From: Microbacterium suaedae
GTDB taxonomy: Bacteria; Actinomycetota; Actinomycetes; Actinomycetales; Microbacteriaceae
Reading direction: 5' to 3'
Assembly: GCF_003254645.1 (NCBI RefSeq)
Contig: NZ_PNFD01000001.1
Coordinates: 558,001 to 622,000, forward strand
DNA: 64,000 nt
Position 1 is the stretch's first letter. Each line of letters opens with the position of its first letter. Below the pieces are notes generated by a model that saw only the letters and a program-made list of their open reading frames with translations, searched no databases and was not told the DNA's origin. Both the position numbers and the translations under genes were made by a program. This document shows positions 1 through 7,342 of the stretch, piece after piece.

Positions 1-579
1 GGCGTGCACGCCGCTGCGAACGCGGACGAGCACCCGCTGCCGCGCGCCGAGCCGCTCGGCGATCGCGCCGATCCGTTCGATCTCGATCTCGGAGTCGACG
101 ATGATCGTGCCGACGCCCGCGGCGATGGCACGCTCGAGCTCGGTGGCGCTCTTGTTGTTGCCGTGGAACCCGATGCGGTCGGCGGGTGCGCCTGCGGCGA
201 GCGCGGTCTCGAGCTCGCCTCGCGAGCACACGTCGACGTTCAGGCCGGCTGCGAGCATCCACCGAACCACGTCGGACGTGAGGAAGGCCTTCCCGGCGTA
301 GTACACGCGTGCCTCGCCGCCGTGACGTGCGGTCGCCGCGCGGAAGGCCCGCTCGGTGCGCTCGGCGCGGTCGCGAACGTCCTGCTCGTCGAGGAGAAGC
401 ACCGGGGTGCCGAATCGCTCGACGAGGTCGGTCGCGCGCATGCCACCCACGACGAGGACGCCGTCGTCGTCGCGGCGCGCGGACGCGGGCCAGACGAGAT
501 CCGCGAGGTCGTTCGCGTCGTCGGGCACCGCGAGCCAGTCGGGGGCGAGCGCCTGAGCGGGATCGTGCGCAGTGACCAT
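1..579 (-). CDS. lysA: Diaminopimelate decarboxylase, N-terminal part
   Basis: Decarboxylates meso-diaminopimelate to L-lysine, the last step of lysine synthesis; PLP-dependent and cytosolic. The gene starts with ATG at 579 and runs off the left edge, so only about 193 of the usual 430-480 residues are present. The PLP lysine is visible in YYAGKAF at about residue 97. It is followed by the barrel motifs NVDVCSRGE and GFHGNNKS typical of fold-type III decarboxylases. It lies directly downstream of argS on the same strand, an order common in Actinobacteria (argS-lysA-hom), so the homoserine dehydrogenase gene is probably beyond the edge. The RBS is weak: AAGG about 14 nt upstream. Confidence 0.93.
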   Translation of the reverse strand, partial: MVTAHDPAQALAPDWLAVPDDANDLADLVWPASARRDDDGVLVVGGMRATDLVERFGTPVLLLDEQDVRDRAERTERAFRAATARHGGEARVYYAGKAFLTSDVVRWMLAAGLNVDVCSRGELETALAAGAPADRIGFHGNNKSATELERAIAAGVGTIIVDSEIEIERIGAIAERLGARQRVLVRVRSGVHA

Positions 580-701
580 CGAAGTGGATCGACCTTACGA
601 ATTCGGAGGTGACAGGAGGCGCGCCCGCTCGAGCCGGGCGCGGCGGATCACCTCAGTCTACGGGGATGGGGTGCGGCGCCGAATCCGCGCGAGACGTCGC
701 G

Positions 702-2357
702 TCACATGCGCTCGGGCGCGCCGACGCCGAGCAGCCCCAGCCCGTTGCGCAGCACCTGCCCCGTCGCGTCGTTGAGCCAGAGCCGCGTGCCATGGACGTT
801 CGCGATCGGCTCGTCGCCCTTGGGGGTGACGCGGCAGTTGTCGTACCACCGGTGGTAGAGGCCCGCGAGCTCCTCGAGGTAGCGGGCGACCCGGTGGGGC
901 TCGCGCACCTCGGCGGCGAAGCCGACGACGCGGGGGAACTCCTGCAGGGCACCGAGGAGCGCCGATTCGGTCTCGTGGGCGAGCAGCTCTGGCCGGAACC
1001 CGTCGCGCGTGACCCCCGCGTCCACGGCGTTCTTGGCGACGTTGACCGTCCGGGCATGCGCGTACTGCACGTAGAACACGGGGTTGTCGTTCGTACGCTT
1101 CTTGAGCAGCTCGGGATCGAGCGACAGCGGCGAGTCGGCCGGATAGCGCTCGAGCGAGTACCGCAGCGCGTCGGTGCCGATCCACTCGCGCAGATCGTCG
1201 AGCTCGATGATGTTGCCCGCGCGCTTCGACAGGCGCGCGCCGTTGACGGACACCAGCTGGCCGATGAGGATCTCGATGTCCTTCTCGGGGTCGTCGCCCG
1301 CGGCGCCCGCGAGCGCCTTGAGCCGGTGCACGTAGCCGTGGTGGTCGGCACCGAGCAGATAGATCTTGTGTTGGAAGCCGCGGTCACCCTTGTTCAGGTA
1401 GTAGGCGGCGTCCGCGGCGAAGTACGTGTAGACGCCGTTCCCCCGGCGGATCACACGATCCTTGTCGTCGCCGAAGTCGGTCGTCTTCACCCAGACCGCG
1501 TCGTCGGCGTCGTAGACGTGCCCCTGCTCGCGCAGGCGGTCGACTGCCTGGTCGATGAGGCTCGGGGATCCGGCGTGCAGATCGCGCTCCGAGAACCACA
1601 CATCGAAGTGGACATTGAACTTCCGCAGCGACTCCTGGATCTCGGCGAGCTGCAGGGCGTACGCCGCGTCGCGCACCGCGTCCTGTCGTTCGGACTCGGG
1701 AAGCTCGAGAACTTCGGGGTGCTCCTCACGCACGCGCTCGGCGAGCGCGTCGATGTAGGCACCCTTGTAGCCGTCCTCCGGCGCCTCCGCCCCCGTCAGC
1801 GCCGCGGCAACGCTCGCACCGAAGCGGTCCATCTGGGCGCCTGCATCGTTGATGTAGTACTCGCGTGCGACATGCGCACCGCTCGCCTCGAGGAGTCGCC
1901 CCGTCGCGTCACCCAGCGCAGCCCACCGCGTGTGCCCGATGTGGAGGGGACCGGTGGGGTTGCCGCTGACGAACTCGAGGTTGATGCTGTTGCCGGCCTG
2001 CGAGTCGTTGCGCCCGTACGCATCCCCCGCCTCGACGATCGTCCGGGCGAGCTGACCGGCAGCGGCGGCGTCGAGTCGGATGTTGATGAACCCGGGTCCC
2101 GCGATCTCGACCGAAGCGATGCCGTCGACGCCCGTGAGCTCGTCGGCGATCTCCTGCGCGAGCTCGCGCGGGTTCGTCCCGATCCGCTTCGCGAACTTCA
2201 TCGCCGTGTTCGTCGCCCAGTCGCCGTGGTCGCGGTTCTTGGGCCTCTCGACCGTGATCTCGCTGGCCGTCGCACCGAGAGGATCTCCCGGGCGTCGCCT
2301 GTCCGCGACGGCGTCGAGGGCGGCGAGCAGAACGGAGGAGAGGGCGTCGGGATTCAT
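702..2357 (-). CDS. argS: Arginyl-tRNA synthetase
   Basis: Charges tRNA-Arg with arginine (class I synthetase, cytosol). The full length of 551 aa matches the family. The N-terminal Add1-type domain covers about residues 1-100. The HIGH signature lies in GPLHIGHTR (about 137-144). The KMSKS loop appears as RLSKRAGN (about 375-382), a divergent form usual in ArgRS. The C-terminal anticodon-binding DALR domain follows. The ATG at 2357 lies only 29 bp from the divergent GTG of the next gene, so the two promoters must overlap. A tRNA-Arg(CCG) lies 3.4 kb away. The gene probably shares a transcript with lysA. Confidence 0.97.
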   Translation of the reverse strand: MNPDALSSVLLAALDAVADRRRPGDPLGATASEITVERPKNRDHGDWATNTAMKFAKRIGTNPRELAQEIADELTGVDGIASVEIAGPGFINIRLDAAAAGQLARTIVEAGDAYGRNDSQAGNSINLEFVSGNPTGPLHIGHTRWAALGDATGRLLEASGAHVAREYYINDAGAQMDRFGASVAAALTGAEAPEDGYKGAYIDALAERVREEHPEVLELPESERQDAVRDAAYALQLAEIQESLRKFNVHFDVWFSERDLHAGSPSLIDQAVDRLREQGHVYDADDAVWVKTTDFGDDKDRVIRRGNGVYTYFAADAAYYLNKGDRGFQHKIYLLGADHHGYVHRLKALAGAAGDDPEKDIEILIGQLVSVNGARLSKRAGNIIELDDLREWIGTDALRYSLERYPADSPLSLDPELLKKRTNDNPVFYVQYAHARTVNVAKNAVDAGVTRDGFRPELLAHETESALLGALQEFPRVVGFAAEVREPHRVARYLEELAGLYHRWYDNCRVTPKGDEPIANVHGTRLWLNDATGQVLRNGLGLLGVGAPERM

Positions 2358-2386
2358 AGGCCTTCAATCTTACGAGGACATATTCT

Positions 2387-3175
2387 GTGTCCATGCCCCG
2401 CATACGTCGCTTCCTCGCCGCTGTCGGCGTCGTCGCGCTCGGATCCGGGATGCTCGGGGCCTGCGCGAGCGCGTCGGGTGACGCCGATCGCTCCGACGAC
2501 GGCCGCGACCTCTCGCTGCCGCAGGCGTCGGACGTGCGCGAGGCCGAGCCGTCCCTGCTCATCTTCGGCGACTCGTGGACGTACGGCCTGGCCGCCTCAC
2601 GACCGGGTGGCGGCTACGCGTATCTCACGGGTGAGCTTCTCGGCTGGGACACGACCGTCGACGGCGAGAACGGCAGCGGGTATCTGCGCACCGGCCAGCA
2701 CGGCGGCACATATGGCCCGCGCGCGGCCCAGCTCGATCCCGTCCTGGATCCGGACATCGTGGTCGTGCAGGGATCCATCAACGACCGACGGCAGGACCTA
2801 TCGCGCTTTCGCGCCGCGGTCGACGAAGCATGGAACACCTTCACCCGGCACTACCCGGACGCAGACATCGTGGTACTCGGACCGGCGCCGCACGCGCTGC
2901 CGGTCGAGCCGGGGATCCTGCGGGTCGAGGAGATGCTGCGCGCCGCGGCCGCCGATCACCACCTGCCCTATATCTCGCCTCTCGCCGACGAGTGGATCAC
3001 GACCGCGAACTACGACGCCGTCATCGACACATCGCCCGAGGGAAACGCCCACCCGTCGGATGCGGGCCACGCCTACCTCGCCGAGCGGCTCGTCGACGCG
3101 CTCGGCGAGCTCACGATCCACGAGGAGCCGCTCGTCGCGCTCGAGGAGACGGAGACTCCCGTGGAACGGGGCTGA
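2387..3175 (+). CDS. SGNH/GDSL-type hydrolase, secreted lipoprotein
   Basis: Predicted esterase or acyl-hydrolase anchored outside the membrane. The N-terminus has an Arg pair, a hydrophobic stretch and the lipobox LGAC (Cys about 26). SGNH block I is FGDSWTYG (catalytic Ser), block III is the Asn in GSINDRR, and block V is HPSDAGH, which supplies the Asp-His pair. The length of 262 aa is normal. The GTG at 2387 is preferred because GAGGA lies 8 nt upstream; the ATG at 2393 would be too far away. The substrate is unknown. The last 12 codons are part of a 134-nt repeat that continues into the intergenic DNA, so the C-terminus may have been reshaped by the duplication. Confidence 0.85.
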   Translation: MSMPRIRRFLAAVGVVALGSGMLGACASASGDADRSDDGRDLSLPQASDVREAEPSLLIFGDSWTYGLAASRPGGGYAYLTGELLGWDTTVDGENGSGYLRTGQHGGTYGPRAAQLDPVLDPDIVVVQGSINDRRQDLSRFRAAVDEAWNTFTRHYPDADIVVLGPAPHALPVEPGILRVEEMLRAAAADHHLPYISPLADEWITTANYDAVIDTSPEGNAHPSDAGHAYLAERLVDALGELTIHEEPLVALEETETPVERG

Positions 3176-3448
3176 CACGGATTCAGCCGGTCACGCAGCG
3201 GTACTCGCTCTCGTCGTCCGTCGACCCGAATCCCTCGTACTCGACCCCGCCGGATACTCGCGCATCGACCGCGTTCGAGGAGCCGGCGGCTCCCGCCGAG
3301 CGGGGCCAACGCGGATTCAACGGGTCATGCAGCGATACCCCTCGCATCGTCCGCCGAACCAGACCCCACGTACCCCGACCACACCGGAAACTCGCACACT
3401 GGTCGCGCTCGAAGAGACGGCGGCATTGCCGGCGTCGGGACGGTCCCG
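3140..3448. repeat. Tandem 134-nt repeat, about 2.3 diverged copies
   Basis: Copies start at 3140, 3274 and 3408, exactly 134 nt apart each time; the third is only about 40 nt long. Shared words include TCGAGGAG, GCGGATTCA, TCACGCAGCG or TCATGCAGCG, and CGACC. The unit length is not a multiple of three, so any reading frame shifts between copies, and the two full copies differ by many scattered substitutions. The first copy begins inside the end of the upstream lipoprotein gene. The gap from 3176 to 3586 holds no convincing gene; open frames there follow the repeat only. Nothing else is seen in this gap. Confidence 0.75.
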
Positions 3449-3586
3449 TCGCCGTCAGGCGTCGGCGCGGCGACGGAACGCCGCCCGATCCGTGATGCTT
3501 CCGGCGGAAGGAAGCCCCGCGAAAGATGCGTCGCGGCCGATTCCCCGCGATGATGGTGTGCGAGCCGTCGACGAAGGGGACCGTCC

Positions 3587-4462
3587 GTGACCGCACACGC
3601 ACGTGCCGTGCCGCGCGGAGCCGTCTCTCCGCGCGCCGCGCTCGCACCCGCACTGACCGTGTGCCTTGCGGCGCCCGCGTTCTTCGTGCTCGAAATCGCG
3701 TGGCTCGGCTGGATCCTCTCGGCCGTCGGCCTCGCGCTCGCATGGATCCTCGAATCGAGGGCGAACCGCGCGGGCGTGAACGCGGATTCCGGCGGCGCCC
3801 CAGGCCTCACGCGAGATCTGGCGCTCATCGTGCTGGGCCTGATGATCGTCAGCATCATCCCCCTCGCCGCCGAACTGGACAACGCGGCGATGGCGCGGTT
3901 CACCCTTGCGCTTGGCGGGGCCGTCGCGGCCCCCTACCTCGTCTCGCGGTTCGTCTTCCGCGACCGCGCGATCCGCTTCCCGTGGCGCGCGGGCGGACGC
4001 TGGCACCCCGCGCAGTGGACGTGGCTCGTGGCCGTGCTCGTGCTGGGCTGGCTGATCCTGCCGTTCTACTTCATCACGAGCGGTGTCTACCGAAACTGGC
4101 CCGTCGTCGACTCCCCCGACCTCATCGCCCGCCTGTTCGTCGGCGTCGGCGCGGTCGGAATCTGGGACGAGCTGTTCTTCATCTGCACCGTCTTCGCGCT
4201 GCTGCGCCGCCACTTCCCCGCCTGGGCCGCGAACCTCCTGCAGACGATCGTGTTCGTCTCCTTCCTCTGGGAACTCGGATACCGCGCGTGGGGCCCCGCC
4301 CTCACCATCCCCTTCGCGCTGCTGCAGGGCGTGATCTTCCTGCGCACGCGCTCGCTCGCCTACGTCGTGACCGTGCACCTGCTGTTCGACGCCGTGGTGT
4401 TCGCCGTGCTCGTCCACGCCCACAACCCGGGCATGCTCGACGCGATCTTCCTCGTGAAGTGA
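3587..4462 (+). CDS. CPBP-family (Abi-like) membrane protein, active site degenerate
   Basis: Polytopic membrane protein of 291 aa with about seven hydrophobic segments. The arrangement resembles CPBP intramembrane proteases (Rce1/Abi family): a motif-1-like segment GIWDELFFICTVFALL, a middle segment FVSFLWELG, and a C-terminal HLLFDAVVF that recalls the HxxxN/D motif. The usual EExxxR is not intact: the Glu-Glu pair reads Asp-Glu and the Arg position is hydrophobic. Proteolytic activity is therefore doubtful, and a non-catalytic role is possible. The start codon is GTG at 3587. The stop codon lies at the first base pairs of the stem-loop array downstream. No partner gene is evident. Confidence 0.7.
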   Translation: MTAHARAVPRGAVSPRAALAPALTVCLAAPAFFVLEIAWLGWILSAVGLALAWILESRANRAGVNADSGGAPGLTRDLALIVLGLMIVSIIPLAAELDNAAMARFTLALGGAVAAPYLVSRFVFRDRAIRFPWRAGGRWHPAQWTWLVAVLVLGWLILPFYFITSGVYRNWPVVDSPDLIARLFVGVGAVGIWDELFFICTVFALLRRHFPAWAANLLQTIVFVSFLWELGYRAWGPALTIPFALLQGVIFLRTRSLAYVVTVHLLFDAVVFAVLVHAHNPGMLDAIFLVK

Positions 4463-5371
4463 GGGCCCCGCGGGTCCTCGCGCCGAGGTGATCCCACCCG
4501 CGGAACATCCCACGAAGGCGGGCGTCCGCCTCGCAGGCCATTGCGTTTGGGAGGCCCCCCGGAGCCCCACACAACGGAGGGGATCCGCGTTCGGGAGGAG
4601 CCTCCCGCAGCACGCACCCTCCAAAGTGCAATTGCCGTCCGTCAGGACGCAGGTGGTCCTCCGCTGAGGGCCCCTCGCGACGACGTACTCCTCACCCGTG
4701 CAACACCACACCAAAGAGCGGATCCGGCTCCGCAAAGCACTGCGTCTCGGAGGGGATCCGCGTTACGGAGGAGCCTCCTGCGGAATGCGCCCTCCGAAGT
4801 GCAATTGCCCTCCGTCAGGATGCAGGTGGTCCTCCGCTGCGGGACCCACGCGACGACGCACTCCTCACCCGTGCAACACCACACCAAAGAGCGGATCCGG
4901 CTCCGCAAAGCACTGCGTTTCGGAGGGGATCCGCGTTACGGAGGAGCCTCCCGCGGAATGCGCCCTCCGAGGTGCAATCGCCCTCCGTAAGGACGCAGGT
5001 GGTCCTCCGCTGCGGGACTCACGCGACGACGTACTCCTCGCCCGTGGAACAGCACACCAGAGAGAGGCTCCGGCCCGCAGCACATTGCACTTCGGAGGAG
5101 AACCACGTTCGGGAGGAGCCTCCCGCAGCACGCACCCTCCAAAGTGCAATCACCCTCCGTCAGGACGCAGGTGGTCCTCCGCTGAGGGCCCGGCAGGACC
5201 CGCACGACGGGAGTGATCCTCACCCATGGAACAGCGCACCAAAGACAGGTTCCCTGACCCGCGGAACATTGCGTTTCGGAGGAGAACCACGTTCGGGAGG
5301 AGCTCCCCGCTACATGCACCCTCCGAAGTGCAATTGCCCTCCGTCAGGACGCAAGCGACCCTCCGTTGGGG
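4460..5371. repeat. Array of five stem-loop repeat units (about 173-nt period)
   Basis: Five related units follow each other. Each has a 67-nt stem-loop and a linker of about 105 nt. The stem-loops lie at 4540-4633 (94 nt, with an insertion of about 27 nt), 4739-4805, 4912-4978, 5084-5150 and 5268-5334. The last four are each exactly 67 nt. Outer arms are of the type ATTGCNNTTCGGAGG paired with CCTCCGAAGTGCAAT. An inner hairpin GGGAGG-AG-CCTCCC lies between them. Linkers share a small AGGAC/GTCCT hairpin and words such as CCACACCAAAGAGCGGATCC. A partial linker starts at the stop codon of the upstream gene. Open frames inside the array are by-products of the repeat. This fills the gap between the CPBP gene and the tRNA. 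Confidence 0.85.
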
Positions 5372-5697
5372 CGGGTCGGGGGCGGGGCCGGGCCTCCGAC
5401 ACCGGTACGCGGCCCTCCGCACGAAAGTCAGCCGCGACGAACGTCCGGGATCCGCACACGGCGCCGCCATAGCCGCGCTAGGAGCCCGCAGGGCTCCCCT
5501 CGAACGTCATCGCGTTTGGTCGCCAGTGAGCTCCGGATGCCCCATATTCGCTCCATGTGACCTTCAGCACGTCGACGACTGCCCTCGGCGCGGGCGAAGC
5601 GCTCTGGTCCCGAGCGGGATGGGCGGGACGCGGATGACACGCCAGACCCCAACCACTCTTTCTGGCCGGTAACCCGATGCCGCAGCGCCGGGGAACG
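5372..5697. other. Intergenic DNA with no recognised feature
   Basis: About 325 nt between the last stem-loop unit and the tRNA terminator. I see no gene with an RBS, no further repeat unit and no long palindrome. A second partial copy of the tRNA 3' end, which would suggest an attachment site, was looked for and not seen. Confidence 0.5.
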
Positions 5698-5742
5698 AAA
5701 AAGGCGGGGCCAACCGGCCATTTCTAGCCAGTCGACCCCACC
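5698..5742 (-). terminator. Rho-independent terminator of the tRNA gene
   Basis: On the minus strand, GGTGGGG at the start and CCCCGCC at the end close a long GC-rich hairpin (5703-5742). It is followed at once by TTTTT (5702-5698). It lies 11 nt after the tRNA 3' end, which fits a single-gene tRNA transcript. Confidence 0.85.
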
Positions 5743-5752
5743 TATACTTGGG

Positions 5753-5825
5753 TGCCCCCGGAGGGAATCGAACCCCCGACCTTCGGTACCGGAAACCGGC
5801 GCTCTATCCCCTGAGCTACGGAGGC
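5753..5825 (-). tRNA. tRNA-Arg, anticodon CCG
   Basis: A 73-nt cloverleaf. Acceptor GCCTCCG pairs with CGGGGGC (one G-U), the D stem is GCTC/GAGC, the anticodon loop TTCCGGT has CCG at 34-36 (reads CGG, Arg), and the T arm is GGGGG-TTCGAAT-CCCTC. The discriminator is A73. CCA is not encoded; the genome reads CCC. The first anticodon-stem pair (27C-43A) is mismatched, while the other four pairs are Watson-Crick. The gene has its own terminator downstream. Confidence 0.93.
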
Positions 5826-5897
5826 GGACCGAATGAGCTTATCAGGGGACGCGGGGCGTTCCGCACGCCGCGCGGCGCACGCAACGCCCCGCGCGTG

Positions 5898-6704
5898 TCA
5901 CGACCGGCGCCGGTAGGCGGCGGCCCCCAGGCCAAGGCCCCCGAGGCCCGCGATGAGACCCGCGGCACCGAGCGTGATCGGCAACGCCTGCGACGGCGCC
6001 GCATCGGCCGAGCCATCCGCATCCCCCGCACCAGCCGCACCAGCCGCATTAGCCGAGTCGGCCGAGTTGGCCGCATCAGCGGAGTCAGCCGAGTCGGCCG
6101 CACCAGCGGAGTCAGCCGCATCAGCCGCATCAGCCGCATCAGCCGCATCAGCCGCATCAGCCGCATGCTCGTTGTGGCCTTCCCCGGAACCGCCCACTGC
6201 GAGCTCAAGCGTCGGCGCGGGCGCCTCGAGCTCGTGGGAGTCCTCGCCCTCGGCCGCGACTTCGGTCCACGACGTGGATCCGTCCTCGCAGTTCTGCTCG
6301 ACGGGGAATGTCAGGGTTCCTTCCGCATCGTCGGCAAGGCCGACGAGCATCTGGACCTCACCGCGCAGCTGCGCCGGGATGGGATCGACGGCCGTATAGG
6401 TGACGGTCGACACCCGGCCGGCGTCGCCGCCGCGTTCGACGTCGATCGTCCAGCCGGCCTCGGCGACCGGGTGCACGCCCGACAGCCCATCGGGCACCAT
6501 GATTGCGAGCGACGTCGTCGGCGAATCGTCGCAGCCGTGGTTGAAGCCGAACGTCAGTGTCGCCTCGCCTCCGGCGACGGCGTCGCCGTCTGCCGAGATG
6601 CCGACGTGAGCCTGGGCTGCCGCCGGCGCGAGCACGAGGCCCGCCGCGAGCGCGACGCCGAGCGCCCCGAGGGCGCCCTTCCGAGTCGTGTGAGTGATGG
6701 TCAT
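5898..6704 (-). CDS. YcnI-family (DUF1775) copper-binding protein, membrane-anchored
   Basis: Cell-surface protein of the YcnI/DUF1775 family, which binds copper through its mature N-terminal His. A signal peptide ends at AQA, leaving HVGISADG with His33 as the new N-terminus, as the family requires. The conserved NHGC and a conserved Trp (AGWTIDVE) follow. The domain covers about residues 33-175. After it comes a low-complexity Ala/Asp/Ser linker, built in part from six perfect 9-bp repeats, then a hydrophobic C-terminal helix and YRRRS. I chose the ATG at 6704 (268 aa) because GAAGGA lies just upstream; the frame stays open further upstream but lacks an RBS. The next upstream gene on the same strand encodes a His-containing membrane protein, probably in the same copper operon. 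Confidence 0.88.
   Translation of the reverse strand: MTITHTTRKGALGALGVALAAGLVLAPAAAQAHVGISADGDAVAGGEATLTFGFNHGCDDSPTTSLAIMVPDGLSGVHPVAEAGWTIDVERGGDAGRVSTVTYTAVDPIPAQLRGEVQMLVGLADDAEGTLTFPVEQNCEDGSTSWTEVAAEGEDSHELEAPAPTLELAVGGSGEGHNEHAADAADAADAADAADAADSAGAADSADSADAANSADSANAAGAAGAGDADGSADAAPSQALPITLGAAGLIAGLGGLGLGAAAYRRRS
6112..6165. repeat. Six perfect 9-bp tandem repeats (TCAGCCGCA)
   Basis: Six identical TCAGCCGCA units run without interruption inside the linker coding region of the YcnI-type gene, with degenerate copies on the 5' side of the plus strand. The unit is in frame, so gain or loss of copies would change the Ala-Ala-Asp linker length without a frameshift. Confidence 0.93.
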
Positions 6705-6771
6705 GTTCTCGTCCTTCGAATGCATGCGGAACGCACCGGCCGTCTGCGACGGCCGGGCGTGGGGGTGATTC

Positions 6772-7341
6772 TCAGGAGAAGAGGGGCGGCCCGCGCACAC
6801 CGTTCGCCGCAACCACGCGTGTGAGTCGACGAATCCGCGGCGCCGGGAGTGCGAGGACCCGAGGAACGGTGGGGAAGGATCCGTCGGGGACGAGGGCTCG
6901 CGCAGCCGCCCGCACCCACGAGGTACCGTGACGGATCGCGCGTTCGCCGTACCCGAGGATCGCGATTGTGACGAGCGCGGCGACAACGTGAGCGGCGAGC
7001 ATGGGCGCGTCGTCGGATCCGGCCGTGGTCGGGGCGACGGAGATCGGCACCCCATGGCGATGTCCCCCGTCGACGACCGACCCCGCGTGCGGCGCTCCGA
7101 GCATTGCGAAGACGCCGTGGAACGCGGCCTGCGCGGCCGCGGTCGTGGCGGCGATGCGCGGCAGGCGCGGGTGGGATCCCATGAGCAGGGCCGCGGGCCC
7201 GATGAGGAGGACGAGCATCCCGAGGACGATCGTCGGGGCGGGCGCGGCGCCCCCGCCCAGCGTGTGCGAGACCGCCGCCAGCAGCGTCGCGACCGCGGAG
7301 GCACTCGCCCCGCGCGCCGCGAGCCTCTGGCGGCGGGTCAC
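6772..7341 (-). CDS. Putative membrane protein next to the YcnI gene
   Basis: Unrecognised 189-aa protein. It has about four hydrophobic segments (around residues 10-30, 38-55, 65-85 and 115-135) and a His-rich turn GGHRHG between them, followed by a basic C-terminal tail. It starts with GTG at 7341, 1 bp after the trmB stop, and ends 67 nt before the YcnI-type start, so all three may be co-transcribed. The link to copper handling is inferred only from position and from the histidines. No enzyme motif is seen. Confidence 0.6.
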   Translation of the reverse strand: MTRRQRLAARGASASAVATLLAAVSHTLGGGAAPAPTIVLGMLVLLIGPAALLMGSHPRLPRIAATTAAAQAAFHGVFAMLGAPHAGSVVDGGHRHGVPISVAPTTAGSDDAPMLAAHVVAALVTIAILGYGERAIRHGTSWVRAAARALVPDGSFPTVPRVLALPAPRIRRLTRVVAANGVRGPPLFS

Positions 7342-7342
7342 G

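Noticed and set aside
620..642. Attenuator hairpin between argS and lysA
   Set aside because: An 8-bp GC stem (CGCGCCCG/CGGGCGCG) is present, but such stems are frequent by chance at this GC level, and no leader peptide or T-run is seen.
609..3590. A 993-codon open frame on the plus strand
   Set aside because: It is antisense to argS and runs through the SGNH gene in another frame. It has no RBS, and its composition (Arg, Pro, Ser) is that of a shadow frame in high-GC DNA.
4460..5371. CRISPR array
   Set aside because: The units are about 173 nt with internally paired arms and similar linkers. There are no short identical repeats with unique spacers, and no cas gene.
4541..5472. Short proteins encoded in the stem-loop array
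   Set aside because: Several overlapping frames on both strands carry the same repeated peptide-like pieces, and periods of 172-173 and 184 nt shift the frame. No RBS or codon bias supports translation.
5372..5825. Integration (att) site at the tRNA gene
   Set aside because: I looked for a second copy of the tRNA 3' end and for an integrase and saw neither.
5748..6824. A 358-codon plus-strand frame with Ile-Ser-Arg repeats
   Set aside because: It is the antisense reading of the YcnI-type gene and its 9-bp repeats, and starts inside the tRNA.
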